64,000 bases of DNA, taken from assembly GCF_004664715.2 (NCBI RefSeq), contig NC_051071.1, positions 8,645,231 through 8,709,230 on the forward strand, given 5' to 3'. The notes under the pieces are model-generated. The model saw only the letters and a program-made list of their open reading frames with translations. It was not told the DNA's origin and did not search any database. How positions within the stretch are numbered: position 1 is the first letter of the stretch; each line of letters starts with the position of its first letter. Below are positions 1 through 11,977 of this stretch, one piece after another. Origin of the DNA: Peromyscus leucopus (lineage: Eukaryota; Chordata; Mammalia; Rodentia; Cricetidae). Made by a program: the position numbers and the translations under genes.

Positions 1-72
1 AGCGCGGGGACCGGGCAGCGGGGAGCGCGAGCGCGGGACGAGCGCGGGTTCAATGAGCGGAACAAAGCAATC

Positions 73-137
73 ATGGCGGAGCAGGCACACCGGGCTGCGC
101 GCCCCGAGGACTCGGCGACCGCCCCGCGCCCTGGCCG
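73..137 (+). CDS. Candidate first coding exon of an unrecognised gene (partial)
   Basis: A start codon at 73 has A at -3 and G at +4, a good Kozak context. The frame reads 21 codons plus two bases, beginning MAEQAHRAAR and ending EDSATAPRPG, and runs into a consensus donor (CCG then GTAAGT, with GT at 138-139). It sits inside a CpG island, as first exons usually do. The same frame is open upstream to the window edge with no stop, so translation could begin earlier. A competing out-of-frame ATG at 53 has a poor context (T at -3) and also stays open to the donor. The peptide is short, low in hydrophobic residues and shows no signal peptide or domain. I do not recognise the gene. No second exon was found downstream, which implies an intron of more than 63 kb if the call is right. 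Confidence 0.6.
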
Positions 138-225
138 GTAAGTGACGCGGCGCCGCGCGGCCTCCGCGCTCGCTCCCGCCGCCCGCGCCCCCGCGCCGCC
201 CCCGCCTCCGCCCCGCGCAGCTGGC

Positions 226-246
226 GCCGCCGCCGCCGCCGCCGCC
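226..246 (+). repeat. (GCC)7 trinucleotide repeat in intron 1
   Basis: Seven uninterrupted GCC units lie about 90 bases downstream of the splice donor, inside the CpG island. Such tracts are often length-variable. Here it is intronic and has no coding effect that I can see. Confidence 0.9.
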
Positions 247-610
247 AGGCCCTGTGACCGCGGGGGGTCCCCGGGCCCTGCGCCTCGGCAGGTGCCGGCC
301 CGCCGCGTGCCCGCCCGCCCGTCCTCCCCGCCACCCCGGCCCGGCCCCGAGCTGCACCACCCCGGCCCGGCCGAGCGCCGCCGTGCGGGCCGGGTGCCTG
401 CCCCGGGCGGGCGGCCCGCGCACCCCACGGCGGCCTCCCTGCTCCCGCGTCCCCGCCGCCTCCCGCCTCCGCTCTGGCCCTGCGTCTCTCCTGGCTCCCT
501 TGCGTCCCCCAGACCGCCGCGGGCGGGAGTGGGTGACAGTACACACCTCCCGCGGGCCGACCGAGGCGTGACTGCGCCCTCGCCTTGGTGGCCCCTGGGC
601 TCACTTTTCC

Positions 611-1193
611 CCACGGGACAGAACTCGGGCTCCTGCCCAGGCTCTTAGGATGGGGTCTTTGTGATGAGATGGGTACAGCCCTTTTAGAAGATAGGAAAAC
701 AAAGGCGGCACGTAGGGAGAAACACAGGGCAGTGTTGCCCACAACAGAGGGGCTCTCCGTGTTCCCAGAGAAGAGGGTTTTCTTGAAGGAATCCACCAAG
801 CATCATGAGCGTGTAACCGACAAAGCTCCTGTTTAGAGATGAAAGGCAATGCTTCCGTCTCTCAGGGGATCTCAATTTTCCTGTCCAGAGGAACCCCCTC
901 TCCCAATTGTTCGCCTTTCTCGTCTTTGGCCTTTTCAGGACCTGAGCTGATATTGTACCTGTCTTTGTCACAGCAGAGAATGTCTGCTGGGTGACTTGTT
1001 TTCTTCCATATGTCTTTTGAGTCTCTGACACCACTGGGCTGACAGGTTACCAACAGGCACTGTGGATTATGGTGCAGTGAATTGTTTTATGATCTAGAAA
1101 GAAAATGCTGATGACATTAAAATAGCCTTGTATTATCATAGCAGTCGAAATATGGCTTTTTACAAATATGAGCCAATGGAATTAATCATTTGC
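611..1193. other. Non-coding, nothing recognised
   Basis: This is the shoulder of the CpG island grading into AT-rich intronic sequence. Short open frames are present on both strands but none shows coding features. No repeat family was recognised. Confidence 0.6.
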
Positions 1194-1265
1194 TTTTGCT
1201 GGGGATTGAACCCAGAGCCTTGTGCCTGCTAGACAAGTCCTCTATCACTGAGCTACACTCTCAGA
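1194..1265 (-). mobile_element. ID-type SINE (tRNA-Ala-derived), antisense
   Basis: Read on the minus strand this has the tRNA-Ala-like order of an ID/BC1 head: TAGCTCAGTG (A box), then a GCAGGCACAAGGCTCTGGGTTC stretch around the B box. On the plus strand it appears as TGCTGGGGATTGAACCCAG and onwards. It is diverged, with no clear A tail, and is a fossil insertion. Confidence 0.75.
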
Positions 1266-1290
1266 CTATGATGTCTTTAATCATAATTTT

Positions 1291-1471
<181 letters not shown>

Positions 1472-4400
1472 CTGATGGCCATCTGTATAATAAGACATAG
1501 ACCACTTTTTCTCTTGAAAGAGACATAGCCTCCCTTTCTCTTGAAAATGGCAAAAATTGGCAGTTGATACTCACTTAAACCCAGATAAATATTGAACAAA
1601 GCAACACACCTCAAAAGTTCTCAGCAACTCTCTCCCTCTTTGGTAAATCAAGATTATTTGCTTCACAGTGACCTGTTGACAGACACAGTCCTTTACCTTA
1701 CCACCCTGCTTCTCAGTTCTGTTTTGGCCCATGGTCATTTCCAAAACTAAGATTTACTTACTCTAAAAGGGACAGGAACGTACCAGGCAACACACCTTAG
1801 TTAACTCACCCTGGGACTTACTGGAGATAGTTCGGTGAAGACTGTGCATGTTTATTTTTCACAGTTATGTGGACATAAGGAAAACAATCTGGTGCTTCAT
1901 AAGGAGCTTCTACCAGATACTTCACACGCCAGTGAGATTCCATTACTCAGTAACCCTGAACTCATTCTCATAAATGGATTTTATGTTGACTTCCTGCCCG
2001 TACTGGGTTAGAGATCATTATTCTGGGAGGAAGTGCATTGGCTTCTAAAGTGACGTTAGTAGAGGCAAAAAGATCAGCCTTGGGGTTATAGATCTTGCTG
2101 ACCCATTAAGGGTCAGTAAATTAGTAGACTACTTGAGTTGACACTTCTGATCTCAACTTAATGGGTTGATTAACTTATGGCTGCTGTCTTCATTATGGGC
2201 TATTAGCACATTGTTAAACTGGATCTTAGACTTAGGAATTGTTTTTATGTTTACTTTTTGGCTCCCAAGGTTAATCAATATTCATTATGGTTTTACTTTT
2301 TTTTAAACTGAAAGGTTAGTTAGACCCTTCTATAAAAAAATTCAATACATTTATGAGTTGAAGTTGCAAAAGTGTCTGGCTGAGGAATTTACAACATACA
2401 CAAGGCTACACATTAAGAGGCAGCATCATAGGAAGGTAACGCAGAAATGACACACACGTGTTAAGGGATTCCTCTGGTCACTAGCACCTCTACCATGGTG
2501 CCCTTATGTGTGCATTTCAGTGAGAGCCACACTCAATCATGACATCCAGACCCCCACTGATGGCTTGTATAACTTCTAGATAGGAATAGTCAAAGCCTAG
2601 GCTTTGCCTACCAGGACATGTGAATCTTGGGTCCTAGTGAGGAACATTTTTGTGGTCAGCATATCTTAGAAATCAGTCTTTAGACTGCATGATTAAATCC
2701 TCAGACTATGCCATCTTTTCCTGGCTTTCTTGAAGTTTGTAGAACATTCCAAGATTGTTGTCATCCTGGTGATTTGGGAATCATCCGTAATCATTCTTTA
2801 ATCTTGCCAGTTGGCAATTAATATGTTAACAATGCTGGAGAAATGGCTAGAGAAAGTTAAAATTCATCCACTCAGTCACGCAATTAATTAAGAGGTGTGT
2901 ACACTGATTCGGATGAAACTTCACTGAACTGAATTGAACTGGTTGACTGGTAAGGTGTTGAAGAAAACCAAAACAGCAAACAAAAATACACTCAAACCCA
3001 AGAATCACGATGCTTCCATAATGAACTCCTATCAGACACTGGCTCACTACTTATCTTGAGACTCACAGCCAATCCACAGCCCTCCTTTGGGGCCTAGAAA
3101 ACTGAGTTCCCTCTGAAACCATGCACGAGCCTCTTAACCCATCACATAAATGAGTGGGTACATTTTTCAAGCTTCTTTAACTTGAAGAGAATTGAGATAT
3201 TTTTATATGTTTAAAACCAATACTTAAAAGAATGACCAAAAAGCCAAGGGATGATGCCCCAGACCATGGAAGGCTGCTTATTTGTCAGAGATGATCAGCA
3301 ATCTGACTGAAGGGCTAAGATGCAGGCAAGACTGTAGGAGAGCAAGGAGGAATAGGATGGTCAGAACCCTAGAGTAGATCATTTTAAACCAGAATGCTTC
3401 AGGATGATGCTATCCAAAAGTACGATAGCTGGAAAAAAAAAAAAAAACCCACTCACAGGGCCAAGTTTCAGAGAAAACACAGTCTTAGTTAAAGCAGAAT
3501 AAAAATAGCATTAGGTACGTTAAAAACTCCATAGCAAATAAAGTCTGGGCGAGCACCTGCCTTCAGAAGCAGCCACATTTTTAAGTATTAAAAGCCTGTA
3601 CCAATAGGTAATCCTCTTGCGTCATCGTCTTTAGGCATTCAGGGATACATGACCCACGGCTGAGGTCTGGCCAGCTCACCAAGCTCTAGGTAAACAGATT
3701 ATTTTTGGTTATGAAGTGTTGGAGCTCATGCTGGCTTGAAATTCAATCCTTAGTACTTGCTTTCACCTTTATTTCATTTTCTTAAGCCCTGCCCAAATGT
3801 GTGTGTACAGCAATACAGCCATTCTACAAATTATCTTGATATTTGGGGATTTGTTTTTCTCTGAGAATCTGGTATCATCTTTTCAAAGGTAGAGGGTATA
3901 CTCTAAACAGACTCTTTTCTGAAACATCTGCTCACAGCTCACCAGAGATAAGAGCGATGCTTTGTGTTCTGCTCTGCCAGTGACTGAACTGAATCAGTAC
4001 TCTGTAAGGTTTCAAACTTGTGGTGTGTAAATGTAAGGAATTATTGAAACTTTGTTGGCAAGAGCTTATTAAGTATATGTATTTTGTGAGAAAAAGACAA
4101 ACAAAAGCAAGACATTTGGCCTTATCAGATGACAATCTGCAGATGGATTTAAAAATATGAATTTAGCTTAATTAAAAATAAGAATTATTTTTTAACTAAT
4201 TGTTGGCTTTGTGGTAAGCTACATGCTTGAAGGAAGGCTGTGAAAAATAGTATGGACCTACAAAGGCAATGATCTTCCCAGTCTTCAATCCTGCCTAGCT
4301 CAGTAGAAGCAGCAGTGTGAACATTGTGGCCAGAGGACAAGACAGGGTCAGGGGGAGCAACAACTGGCATCACCACAGGCTTCCAGCAGCTCCTCAGAGA

Positions 4401-5326
4401 TGCAGCTCCAGTCAGTTACCGCCAGGACACAAGCTCAGAACCAGGAAGAAGGTGAATCAGGATAACGGCATTCAGGAGTTGACATAGAAGTATGGGTATA
4501 AGGGCTTTCTTCTTATTCCTGAATGCCTGTAGCTTACATAGAGGCAACAGACTCAACCCTGTGGAAAATCTAGCTCCCTCAGGGGGAATAATGTCTCTGT
4601 TGTGTGTGATTCATAGAGAAAGGCAAAAACAGCATGGCTGAAAAGATGAGGTGGACAGGAAAGAAAATTGCAGCAGTTGATCATGTAGCAACCCAAGGAA
4701 GCTGTAGACTCACCCTGTACAAGCATCTATAATACAACACTCCAGGTGCATACAACTGGGAAACAACTTTATGCCCAAATGGAACCATGAACCCAGGATT
4801 TCATATTTCTAACAAGGCATCAAAAGTTACTTTAGCATATATAGAATTAACATGTCAAAATTATCATATGAAACCCTTTCTGTGTTGTAAAGATTTGGTG
4901 AAGCTTTGAAATTGAAGAAACTACAACCCATTTGTCCTGGAGTCACCCTTTCCACATGAAAGCCTACATACAGATGTGTTAAAACTGAGCACAAGGAAGC
5001 GGTTGGAGTTCGGACAGTGATATTCTATTATCGATTGCTTCAGCGTTTTTTACACCAACACATTTCTTTAATGACTTCTTGAGGGTGTTATGTAAAATTT
5101 AACACAATTGATTAAATTATAGTAACTCCCTGGCTAACAAAAGAGAAGCAGCAAACATTAAGCTTCTTTACCATTTCATAGTTTGTTGAAGAATGTAACA
5201 TATATAAAGAAGCACCTTGAACTTAAGAATATCACACAGTCAAGAGTATATGGAACTCATGTCTTGATCATTTAGATGAACATCTGAAAAAATTAATCTT
5301 TTTTCTTTTTATTTATACTTCTCTCA
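1472..5326. other. Non-coding intronic sequence, nothing recognised
   Basis: This is AT-rich unique-looking sequence. The only simple repeat of note is an A15 run at 3433-3447. No open frame in it has coding character and no repeat family was confidently recognised. Confidence 0.6.
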
Positions 5327-5384
5327 GGTCCCATGGTATAATGGTTAATACTCTGGACTTTGAATCCAGAGATCTGAGTTCAAA
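5327..5384 (+). pseudogene. tRNA-Gln(UUG) pseudogene, 3'-truncated
   Basis: The sequence begins GGTCCCATGGTATAATGG, matching the acceptor 5' strand and D arm of cytosolic tRNA-Gln. The anticodon stem-loop is intact (CTGGA, loop CTTTGAA, TCCAG), with anticodon TTG at 5360-5362. The A box (TGGTATAATGG) is well preserved. The T arm begins GAGTTCAAA, but the 3' half of the T stem and the whole 3' acceptor strand are missing, replaced by AT-rich sequence. It cannot fold into a full tRNA, so it is a dead copy. A possible flanking repeat TTTTTATTTA occurs at 5306-5315 and 5392-5401, but the spacing is imperfect. Confidence 0.85.
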
Positions 5385-6609
5385 AAATTGATTTTTATTT
5401 AGGTTTTTATGATTACCTGAGAAATATAGTTGCACATAATTTGAGTAATAGATACATTTTTATTATTTTATAGAAAACAAACTGTAAATGTTGTGTCATA
5501 AGACAAAGCACATTTGTTACAGTTTTGTAGATTAGAACTTTAACTCCTTTTCATTTTATTTAAGCCAAGTTATCATTGGGGCTGCATTTGGATCTGAGGA
5601 CTCTAGGGAGCTAGCTTTCTGAAGCTCATTCACACTCCTTGGTGTACGCTACCCTTCCTCCATCTTCAGAGCCAGCAATGCAGCAGTGTTGCATCTTTCT
5701 GGACCACTTCTCCATGTCCTGTCTTCTTCTATATCTGGGAAAGGCTCACTGCACATACGTGTTCACACTATTTGATTGAGCACGCTTGTCTAGGTGAGGA
5801 TTATCTCAGTTTCATAGTCATTAACTTTAGTTACATTTACAAAATTCCATTAGCTTATTATAAGTGTGGTGTATTAGGTTTCCTGTGGATGGGCTGTGAG
5901 GATCTGGACACCTGTTGGGGATCATTATTCTATCGAATCTTAATTGTTTATTCTCCTAATTATTCCAGTTTGGGTATCTATAGAAGCATAGAATGAAACA
6001 AAAATCCAGGGCTACAAGTTTCTTTGTGAGTAATAATTAGATTACTGACAAGTGAGGAAATACAATAGGGAATATAGCCATGAAAAGCTGTATTAGCAAT
6101 CGGGACAATGAAGCATCATCTTGTTGGGGATTCTGAGGGAGCGTGTGGGACTGAGAGTCTAACAGAAGGGTGAGGAGTGTGGCATCTGTCCTCCATATCC
6201 TTGCTGATTCACACTGCTTCACATCTCCAGCAGTTTTCACGGGCCCTGCACACGGGCCAGCCATGTTCCCCCAGACAGGCCAAAGACCTTAGGCAATGAT
6301 CACAGGTGATCACAGTGAGTAGCTTTCACATGCAGCGGTGAGGGCAAGTTCATGTCAGGGTTTGGGTTTGGGGGGGGGGAGGGCAGGTGGATTGACTTCG
6401 TCATCTAGATTCAGTTCTTCACCATGTTCCACTTCCACTTACCGGTCCAGCGTTTCTTTGGGACTTTCCTCTCTCTCTCGTGCTAGGTGCCTCTCTTGCC
6501 CCAATCTACAGATCTCTCTCCCACTCTCTTTTGTGCTATATTTGGCCTCAAAATGTGTTTTCTAGAACACAGCTTTAAGCGCCATTCAAAACAGACAAGC
6601 AAACAAATG
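5385..6609. other. Non-coding, nothing recognised
   Basis: AT-rich intronic sequence. A G10 run with flanking G-rich bases lies near 6361-6385. No gene or repeat family is supported. Confidence 0.55.
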
Positions 6610-7110
6610 TCTTCATTGATTTCCCATTAACTGTAGGGAAACTTAAAAGAAAGTGCTCCAATGAGCCCTCAGGGACTTCTATTCTCACCCAACCTGATTT
6701 TTGTGTCACCTCCTAGCTTCTGCAGTCCCAGCTTTACCCGACCCCCGCAGATGGCATCTGACTGCTGCCTCTGCTTTGTTGCTCATCCTTTGCCTGTTGG
6801 ATCTGAGTCTGGATGCTCGGAACTCTTCACCTGGACCATGTCAGGCTCGCCCATCTCACTCCTCATTACTCATCTTGTGACTATTTTTGAACTCATCTCA
6901 CACTTTTCTGTGTTCATGCTCTTGATCATAGAGTCTCCTTTTCTGGGCTAATGATCTAATCTCTGCCATCCTTGAAGGTGTGGGTGAAACCTTTCCTGTC
7001 TTTATTTAGGTTTCCATTTGCCCATCCCAGCTGGAAGTGAGGCATCTCTTGCCTCTGAACTCTACAAAACCATTTTAGCTTGTATTACTTTTTGTTCATA
7101 ATGTTAGCTA
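6610..7110 (+). mobile_element. L2 LINE fragment, sense
   Basis: The block is pyrimidine-rich and follows the order of the L2 3' region: a CATTGATTTCCCATT motif, then a long CT-rich part. It ends with TGCCTCTGAACTCTACAAAA, which resembles the L2 sequence preceding its 3' terminus. It is highly diverged, as expected for an ancient mammalian LINE. The boundaries are approximate. Confidence 0.55.
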
Positions 7111-7833
7111 TCATTTCATAGAATGTTAGCTAAATCTTCTCAGATTGGCTTCAACATCTTTGAAGGGAGCAGAATGTCTCCCCGACCCAAATCCTTAAAT
7201 GTTTTTCTTATAGTGGGTTTTCCAGTTTTGTGTGGCTGTATTTGTAAAACACCAATAACCTGTTTTGGAAAAGCATGAACAAAATGAAAACTGTAAGGGA
7301 AAATGAATTTATATTTTAGTGTCACTCTCTACTCCAAGGCCCTTGAGTTTCAGAATGATGAAAGCAAAGAGCTTGCCTTTTCATCCCTTCAATCAAGGGG
7401 AAAAGGGAGAAAACCAACATGTTTAAAACCAAAGCACCTCAGCACTGTAGTCTGGAAGTCAGGATGTTTCCCTAGTTCTTAGCATATTCAGAGAGAGGTG
7501 GTGAGAACAGAAGGCCTTTGCCTTTTCAAAACCAATGAAGTACAATTTAAAAGTATTTGGACTTTTTCATTTAAATATCTTGAATTTCCAAATTTAATTT
7601 TCAAATAACATAGGTTAGAACTCCATTTGGAATTGAGAAATATGCAATGACTCCATGAAGGCTGGCTTTAATCTTCTCCATCTGAAACACATCTCTGTTT
7701 TCATTTTGATCCCAGGAGTCAAAATGGTAAAGGTGACCTGGAGAGGCTTGAGAAGCAATAGCCAATAAACTGTTATGGTACTGGCATGCCTGTTTTCCTG
7801 TGCAAAGGTATGCACTCCAGGGCCTGGGATATG
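7111..7833. other. Non-coding, nothing recognised
   Basis: No gene, RNA or repeat family identified. Confidence 0.55.
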
Positions 7834-7841
7834 GTGTGTGT

Positions 7842-7883
<42 letters not shown>
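7834..7883 (+). repeat. (TG)n microsatellite
   Basis: About 25 TG dinucleotide units with one interruption (TGTATG). It gives rise to spurious Val-Cys or His-Thr open frames on the two strands. Confidence 0.97.
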
Positions 7884-7884
<1 letters not shown>

Positions 7885-8356
7885 GGAAGTAGTACGCCAC
7901 AGTAGTTTTGATCTACCCTGTCTGTGCCAACAGGATTTTCACACTGCTATCCAAATAAGAATAGCTTTATCTGGTGGCAGCATCATTTGCTCACTCACAA
8001 CTTCATGGATACCAGTCAGCTGAATTAATCGTCATCATGTGCTGCTCGTATTGTACAGTCCTCAGTCTTGGAAGTTTAGAAGGATGCCTGGACCTCATCT
8101 GCAGACATTTCAGAATCATTGAATCCAGTGAGCAGGCACTGCTATGCTCCCTGCTACCCTCTGTAGGCTGACATGGGCATGGATATGGTGGATTGTAGAG
8201 CTTATAGATCATACAGAAACCATTTGCTCTCCTCTGCAGGCAATTTAAGAGCTGAGCAAGCAGATCCGACAGTATTAAGAGAAATGGCTCCCATCCATAC
8301 AACATGAGTTACAACTGAATTTCAGGTCTCCTGACTGCTCGACCATAGTCCTTCCT
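7884..8356. other. Non-coding, nothing recognised
   Basis: No gene or repeat family identified. Confidence 0.5.
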
Positions 8357-8512
8357 ATTTAAAGTGTGGTCCTTGGGCCAGTAGTGCCACTTGAAAGCTT
8401 ATTAAAATACCGAATGTCAGGCTATATTCCTGACCTCTTGAGTCAGAGTCTGTTTAAACAACTTCCACAGGTGACTTGCAGTCACATTCTTTTGAGAAAT
8501 GCTAATCTTCAC
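8357..8512 (+). mobile_element. MER5A-like hAT-Charlie MITE
   Basis: It begins AAAGTGTGGTCCTTGGGCCA and continues through a CTTATTAAAATAC region, a GAGTCAGAGTCTGTTTAAAC region and an end near TTTTGAGAAATGCTAA. This is the diagnostic order of MER5A, a short non-autonomous DNA transposon fixed before the placental radiation. It is long inactive. Confidence 0.8.
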
Positions 8513-8770
8513 CCATGCTTTAACTGCCATGTTTGAGAGCATTATCTGAGTGTCCAGAATTTATCATAGTAGCTGGGGACAAGATATGTAACTGTTGCAT
8601 TTTGAATGCATTTTGGCTATGATTTGATGTGTTAGGCATATCATCTTGGTACTCTTCAAGTGTATGGACTTGCTTATACTTTCTGTATATGTTCAGCATT
8701 GCAACTTTGTGAACCTCAATGGAGCACTTATTTGATACTGTATGCTGTGACTGAAAGAGTAACTGAGACA

Positions 8771-9210
8771 CTTTCTAGGATCTCACTGTCTAGTTAAGGA
8801 AAATGGACAGTAAAGAGACGTGACCATACTGTGGGGGTAAAAGTCACACTGAGAAAGAACACTGTGGCATAAGAGTACTTGGTGTTTGTGGTGAGAAGGT
8901 GGAGGAAGAATACTGCGTCCAGACTTTGGCATGGCATTGGGATGTTAAATCCAAGAAAGCAAAGGAGACTGCAGATGGTAAAGATGAGTCACAGAATGGG
9001 CAAGTCAGAGGGATGAAAGTCAAGAAAGTCAAGAAAGACCAGCTTTAGCAAAGGCGTAGAGCACGGACAGACATCTCACTCTGTGGATCAAAATGGAAGG
9101 AAAACCACACTTAGGTTGGGTGCTCTGACAATCCAGTAGAAAGATGGCCTTGTAGTGGACAGAGAAGAGGCATATTGAGCTTCTTATCCCCCAGGCTTCA
9201 GATGTAGAGG
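8771..9210 (-). mobile_element. L2 LINE fragment, antisense (tentative)
   Basis: GGATCTCACTGTCTAGTTAAG at the left resembles the complement of the L2 3' region (stem 'ctagactgtgagctcc'). The following G/A-rich stretch fits antisense L2. The match is by eye and highly diverged. Confidence 0.45.
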
Positions 9211-10540
9211 AAATAATTTTTCAAACAAGAAAAAAGTTCAGACACAACGTTGAAGCATTAATTATTGGTAAACTCCATATGCATTCACAGGCTAGAATGT
9301 GGTAGTCTCGTTATTGTGTTCATTTGGTCCATCTCTTCACACATCCAGTGACAGTCGAATGCTGAGAACCAACAAGGAAGAAATAGAACCATAGTCCAGT
9401 CCAGAGAGAGCCAAACAGTTTTGTAGCCTTCAAAGGAACAGTCTCTGTGAAAGGAGGTGGTTGGACCAAGATAATAACTACTAGCCGCACGTGACTCCTG
9501 AGCTCTTAAAGTGTTGCTAGTCAACTGAGTTGTACTCAGTGAACATGACACTAGGTTTCAAAGACATACCAAAACTTCAATTTTTACGTTAATTACATAG
9601 TGAAATAATACTTTGACTACATTGGGAGTTAAATGTAATACATATTAAAATTAGATTTACCCTTTACTTTTTGAATGTAGCTAACTGGAAAACCAGTGAT
9701 TATGTGTGTGACTCACATTAGATTTCTGTGGGTAGGTAATTTAAACATAAAGTTATTTTCAAGTAATTACCTTTTACTCCTACCCTAGAAACATATTCCC
9801 AATTCAAAATGTGGCTCCAGATAACCTAGAAGTGGTTTTGGCTTTTTAATGATTGTATAAAATCGATGTAAAGTCAAACAACAACTAAAGAATTTCCTTT
9901 ATCTAGTATTTGAGTTTTTAAAATTTTTCATATTACTCTTAAACAGCCTTGCCGTTTGTTTTTGTTGCACGAATGTGTAGGCATGGGATGTGTGCACCTC
10001 TTTTCCTCTACAGCCTGAATAAAATGCCATTGTCAAACGCACCCTCTAAGCTGTGCTATGTGACATACACTTAGTGGCACAGAGCTTCGAGTTCTGTTTT
10101 CCGTTTGGTGCAGATGTGAAGGCTGCAGTTAATGAGAGCGTTGTGTTAGTGTTTGTGTTTCAGGACGAAAGGCTCCCGGAATCTGCCTTCGTGTTTTAGA
10201 TATTCTGCACAGGGAATCAAGTGACATCCTCAAATTAACTGTGGCCAGACACATCCACCTGATATGAATATAAATGTTTGAGTCTTGCTCAAATTAGGGT
10301 TCTTGGTATCAAGGAAAAGTGCCTTCTTGCCCAGCAGTCAAAAGCACTGTATTTCATTCTTCCACTGGGACATTGCAGTTCAGGATCTGCGTTGAACTCT
10401 GCTGTGAGATTTCATTTAGAATATGCATCTTAACCCACTGGAAGGGAACTCCATCAATGGCCTAAAAATTTTGGAGTATAGTTTTGAGGGCTTTGAAAAA
10501 TCATCCTGCTGTTCTATATTTAAAGAAACACTATATTGTG
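9211..10540. other. Non-coding, nothing recognised
   Basis: AT-rich intronic sequence with no identified features. Confidence 0.55.
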
Positions 10541-10738
10541 ATTATTTATTTACTTATTTATTCATGTGGTGGGTGGTGGTAGTAGTAGTGGTGGTGGTGT
10601 GTGTGTGCTATGATGAACTCGTGGAGATCAGAGGACAGCTTGTGGAGATGGGTTTCTCCTTCTACCATGTGGATCCTTGGGACCAACTCAGGTCATTAGA
10701 CTTGGTAACCAAATGCTTTCACCCACTGAGGTGTCTTA
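10541..10738 (-). mobile_element. B3 SINE, antisense
   Basis: The left end is a TTATTTACTTATTTATTCATG run (antisense tail), then an interrupted GTG-rich linker. The signature GTGGAGATCAGAGGACAGCTT follows, then CCTTCTACCATGTGGATCC and a tRNA-like head ending near CACTGAGGTGTCTTA. This is the layout of a B3 element in reverse. Confidence 0.85.
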
Positions 10739-11763
10739 CTGGGGGGAAACTGGAATATAAGCTGTTCATCTTGCCATCAGTAGACAGTGTCCATGTTTCA
10801 CCAGTTACTAGTCCAAGCAGACCACTGCACGAGAAACAGCCGTGAAGTCCAGTTCCTTGTACTTCTGTCTTTTCACAAATTGCTTCTCAAAAGTCAGTTC
10901 ACAAAGTCTGATTCCTTTATTGACTGGTTCAAGGCCGGGCCAACTTGCCAGACCACTGCTTATCATATCTTCCATGTTTCCCCTGCAAATCTTGTATAAA
11001 TAGTAGGCGCTTTGGGGACACTTCCAAATGTTTGCCCGTCCTCTTCTTCACTTTGCCTGAGGCCCTTTAACTACGGGTTGGGCTCTGTCTCAGTTCACTG
11101 TGCTCTATGTTTTTTTCAGAGTTATCTGGCTTTGCAGAATTTTAAGTTATGTACTATGATCTGCAGTGTTGGGCTTATCTTACAGATTGAAGAATTCTTA
11201 AGTCATAAAAAGGAGGTGAATTCCTGCAATCTAAGTCAGTTTTCCTCTTGCCTGTTGCCTTTTGTGCATTTTTGATTCCTAGATTTGCTAACTGGATGAA
11301 ACAAATGGATTTTCCAAAGCACATTCTTAGCACGTTGGAACCAGATGAAATGAGACACATACAAGATGACAGCTAAATAATGTGGACTGACAGTATACTG
11401 CAAAGTAAAACAAAAGCTGACGGCGACAGGAGAAACTTAAACTGAAGTCTCAGTGTGTTGTTAAGGGGCCTTGAACTGTCCCATGCAACGGAATCCATAG
11501 GAACTTAAAGATGAAGAAAGTTTGTGGCTTCTCTCGCTGGATTCTTTCGACTTGTCACTAGTTCGTGAAGTCAAAAGGTAATACAATTACTAGTGGTTGT
11601 AGAGAAGTTGGAGTGCCAGGAAGGATTTTATAACAGGTTTTGCTCTTAGGAATGCCAACTTGTGATGCATTAATTACAATCAAAGTGAACTGAAGTTCCT
11701 AAGAGTTCTTGCTGTAAAGACAAAGGGAAAATCGGTCAGGCGAAAGCATGGGTAACCTCCGAG
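10739..11763. other. Non-coding, nothing recognised
   Basis: Unique-looking sequence. Open frames here are short and lack coding character. Confidence 0.5.
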
Positions 11764-11977
11764 AGCTGGGGCTATAGTTCAGTCGGAAGAGTGCTTGCCT
11801 TGTGTGCACAAAGCCCTGGGTTCAATCCCCAGAGTCGCATAAATGAACATGGTGACACATGCCTGTAATCCCAGTGCCTGAGAAACAGAGGCAGAAGGAT
11901 TAGAAGTTAAGTTTATCGTGGACTCCTCAGTACGTCTGAGGTCGTCTTGGACAAATGAGACCGAGTCTCAAAAATTA
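11764..11977 (+). mobile_element. B4 SINE (ID-B1 fusion), sense
   Basis: The left half is an ID/tRNA-Ala-like head (GGGGCTATAGTTCAGTCGGA, then GCCCTGGGTTCAATCCCCAG). The right half is B1-like (GGTGACACATGCCTGTAATC, and later GAGACCGAGTCTCAAAAATT). The fusion of the two monomers defines B4. Confidence 0.88.

Larger units (their letters stand above)
1..610 (+). promoter_or_regulatory. CpG island at the 5' end of a gene
   Basis: This stretch is very GC-rich and dense in CpG, in sharp contrast to the AT-rich remainder of the window. CpG density falls off after about position 575. It holds a candidate first exon and the start of its intron, so it is most likely the promoter-proximal island of a broadly expressed or developmentally regulated gene. 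No TATA box is visible in the 72 bases before the start codon. The transcription start probably lies upstream of the window. Confidence 0.85.

Noticed and set aside
71..799. Long overlapping open frames on both strands in the CpG island (for example minus 71-799 and plus 142-648)
   Set aside because: GC-rich sequence lacks stop codons by chance. The frames are Ala/Pro/Arg/Gly-rich low complexity and cross the splice donor at 138.
5327..5384. Functional tRNA-Gln gene
   Set aside because: The 3' acceptor strand and half of the T stem are absent, so the cloverleaf cannot close.
7601..8023. Open frames made of His-Thr or Val-Cys runs
   Set aside because: They are translations of the (TG)n microsatellite. 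The same applies at 45878-46159 and 48415-48760.
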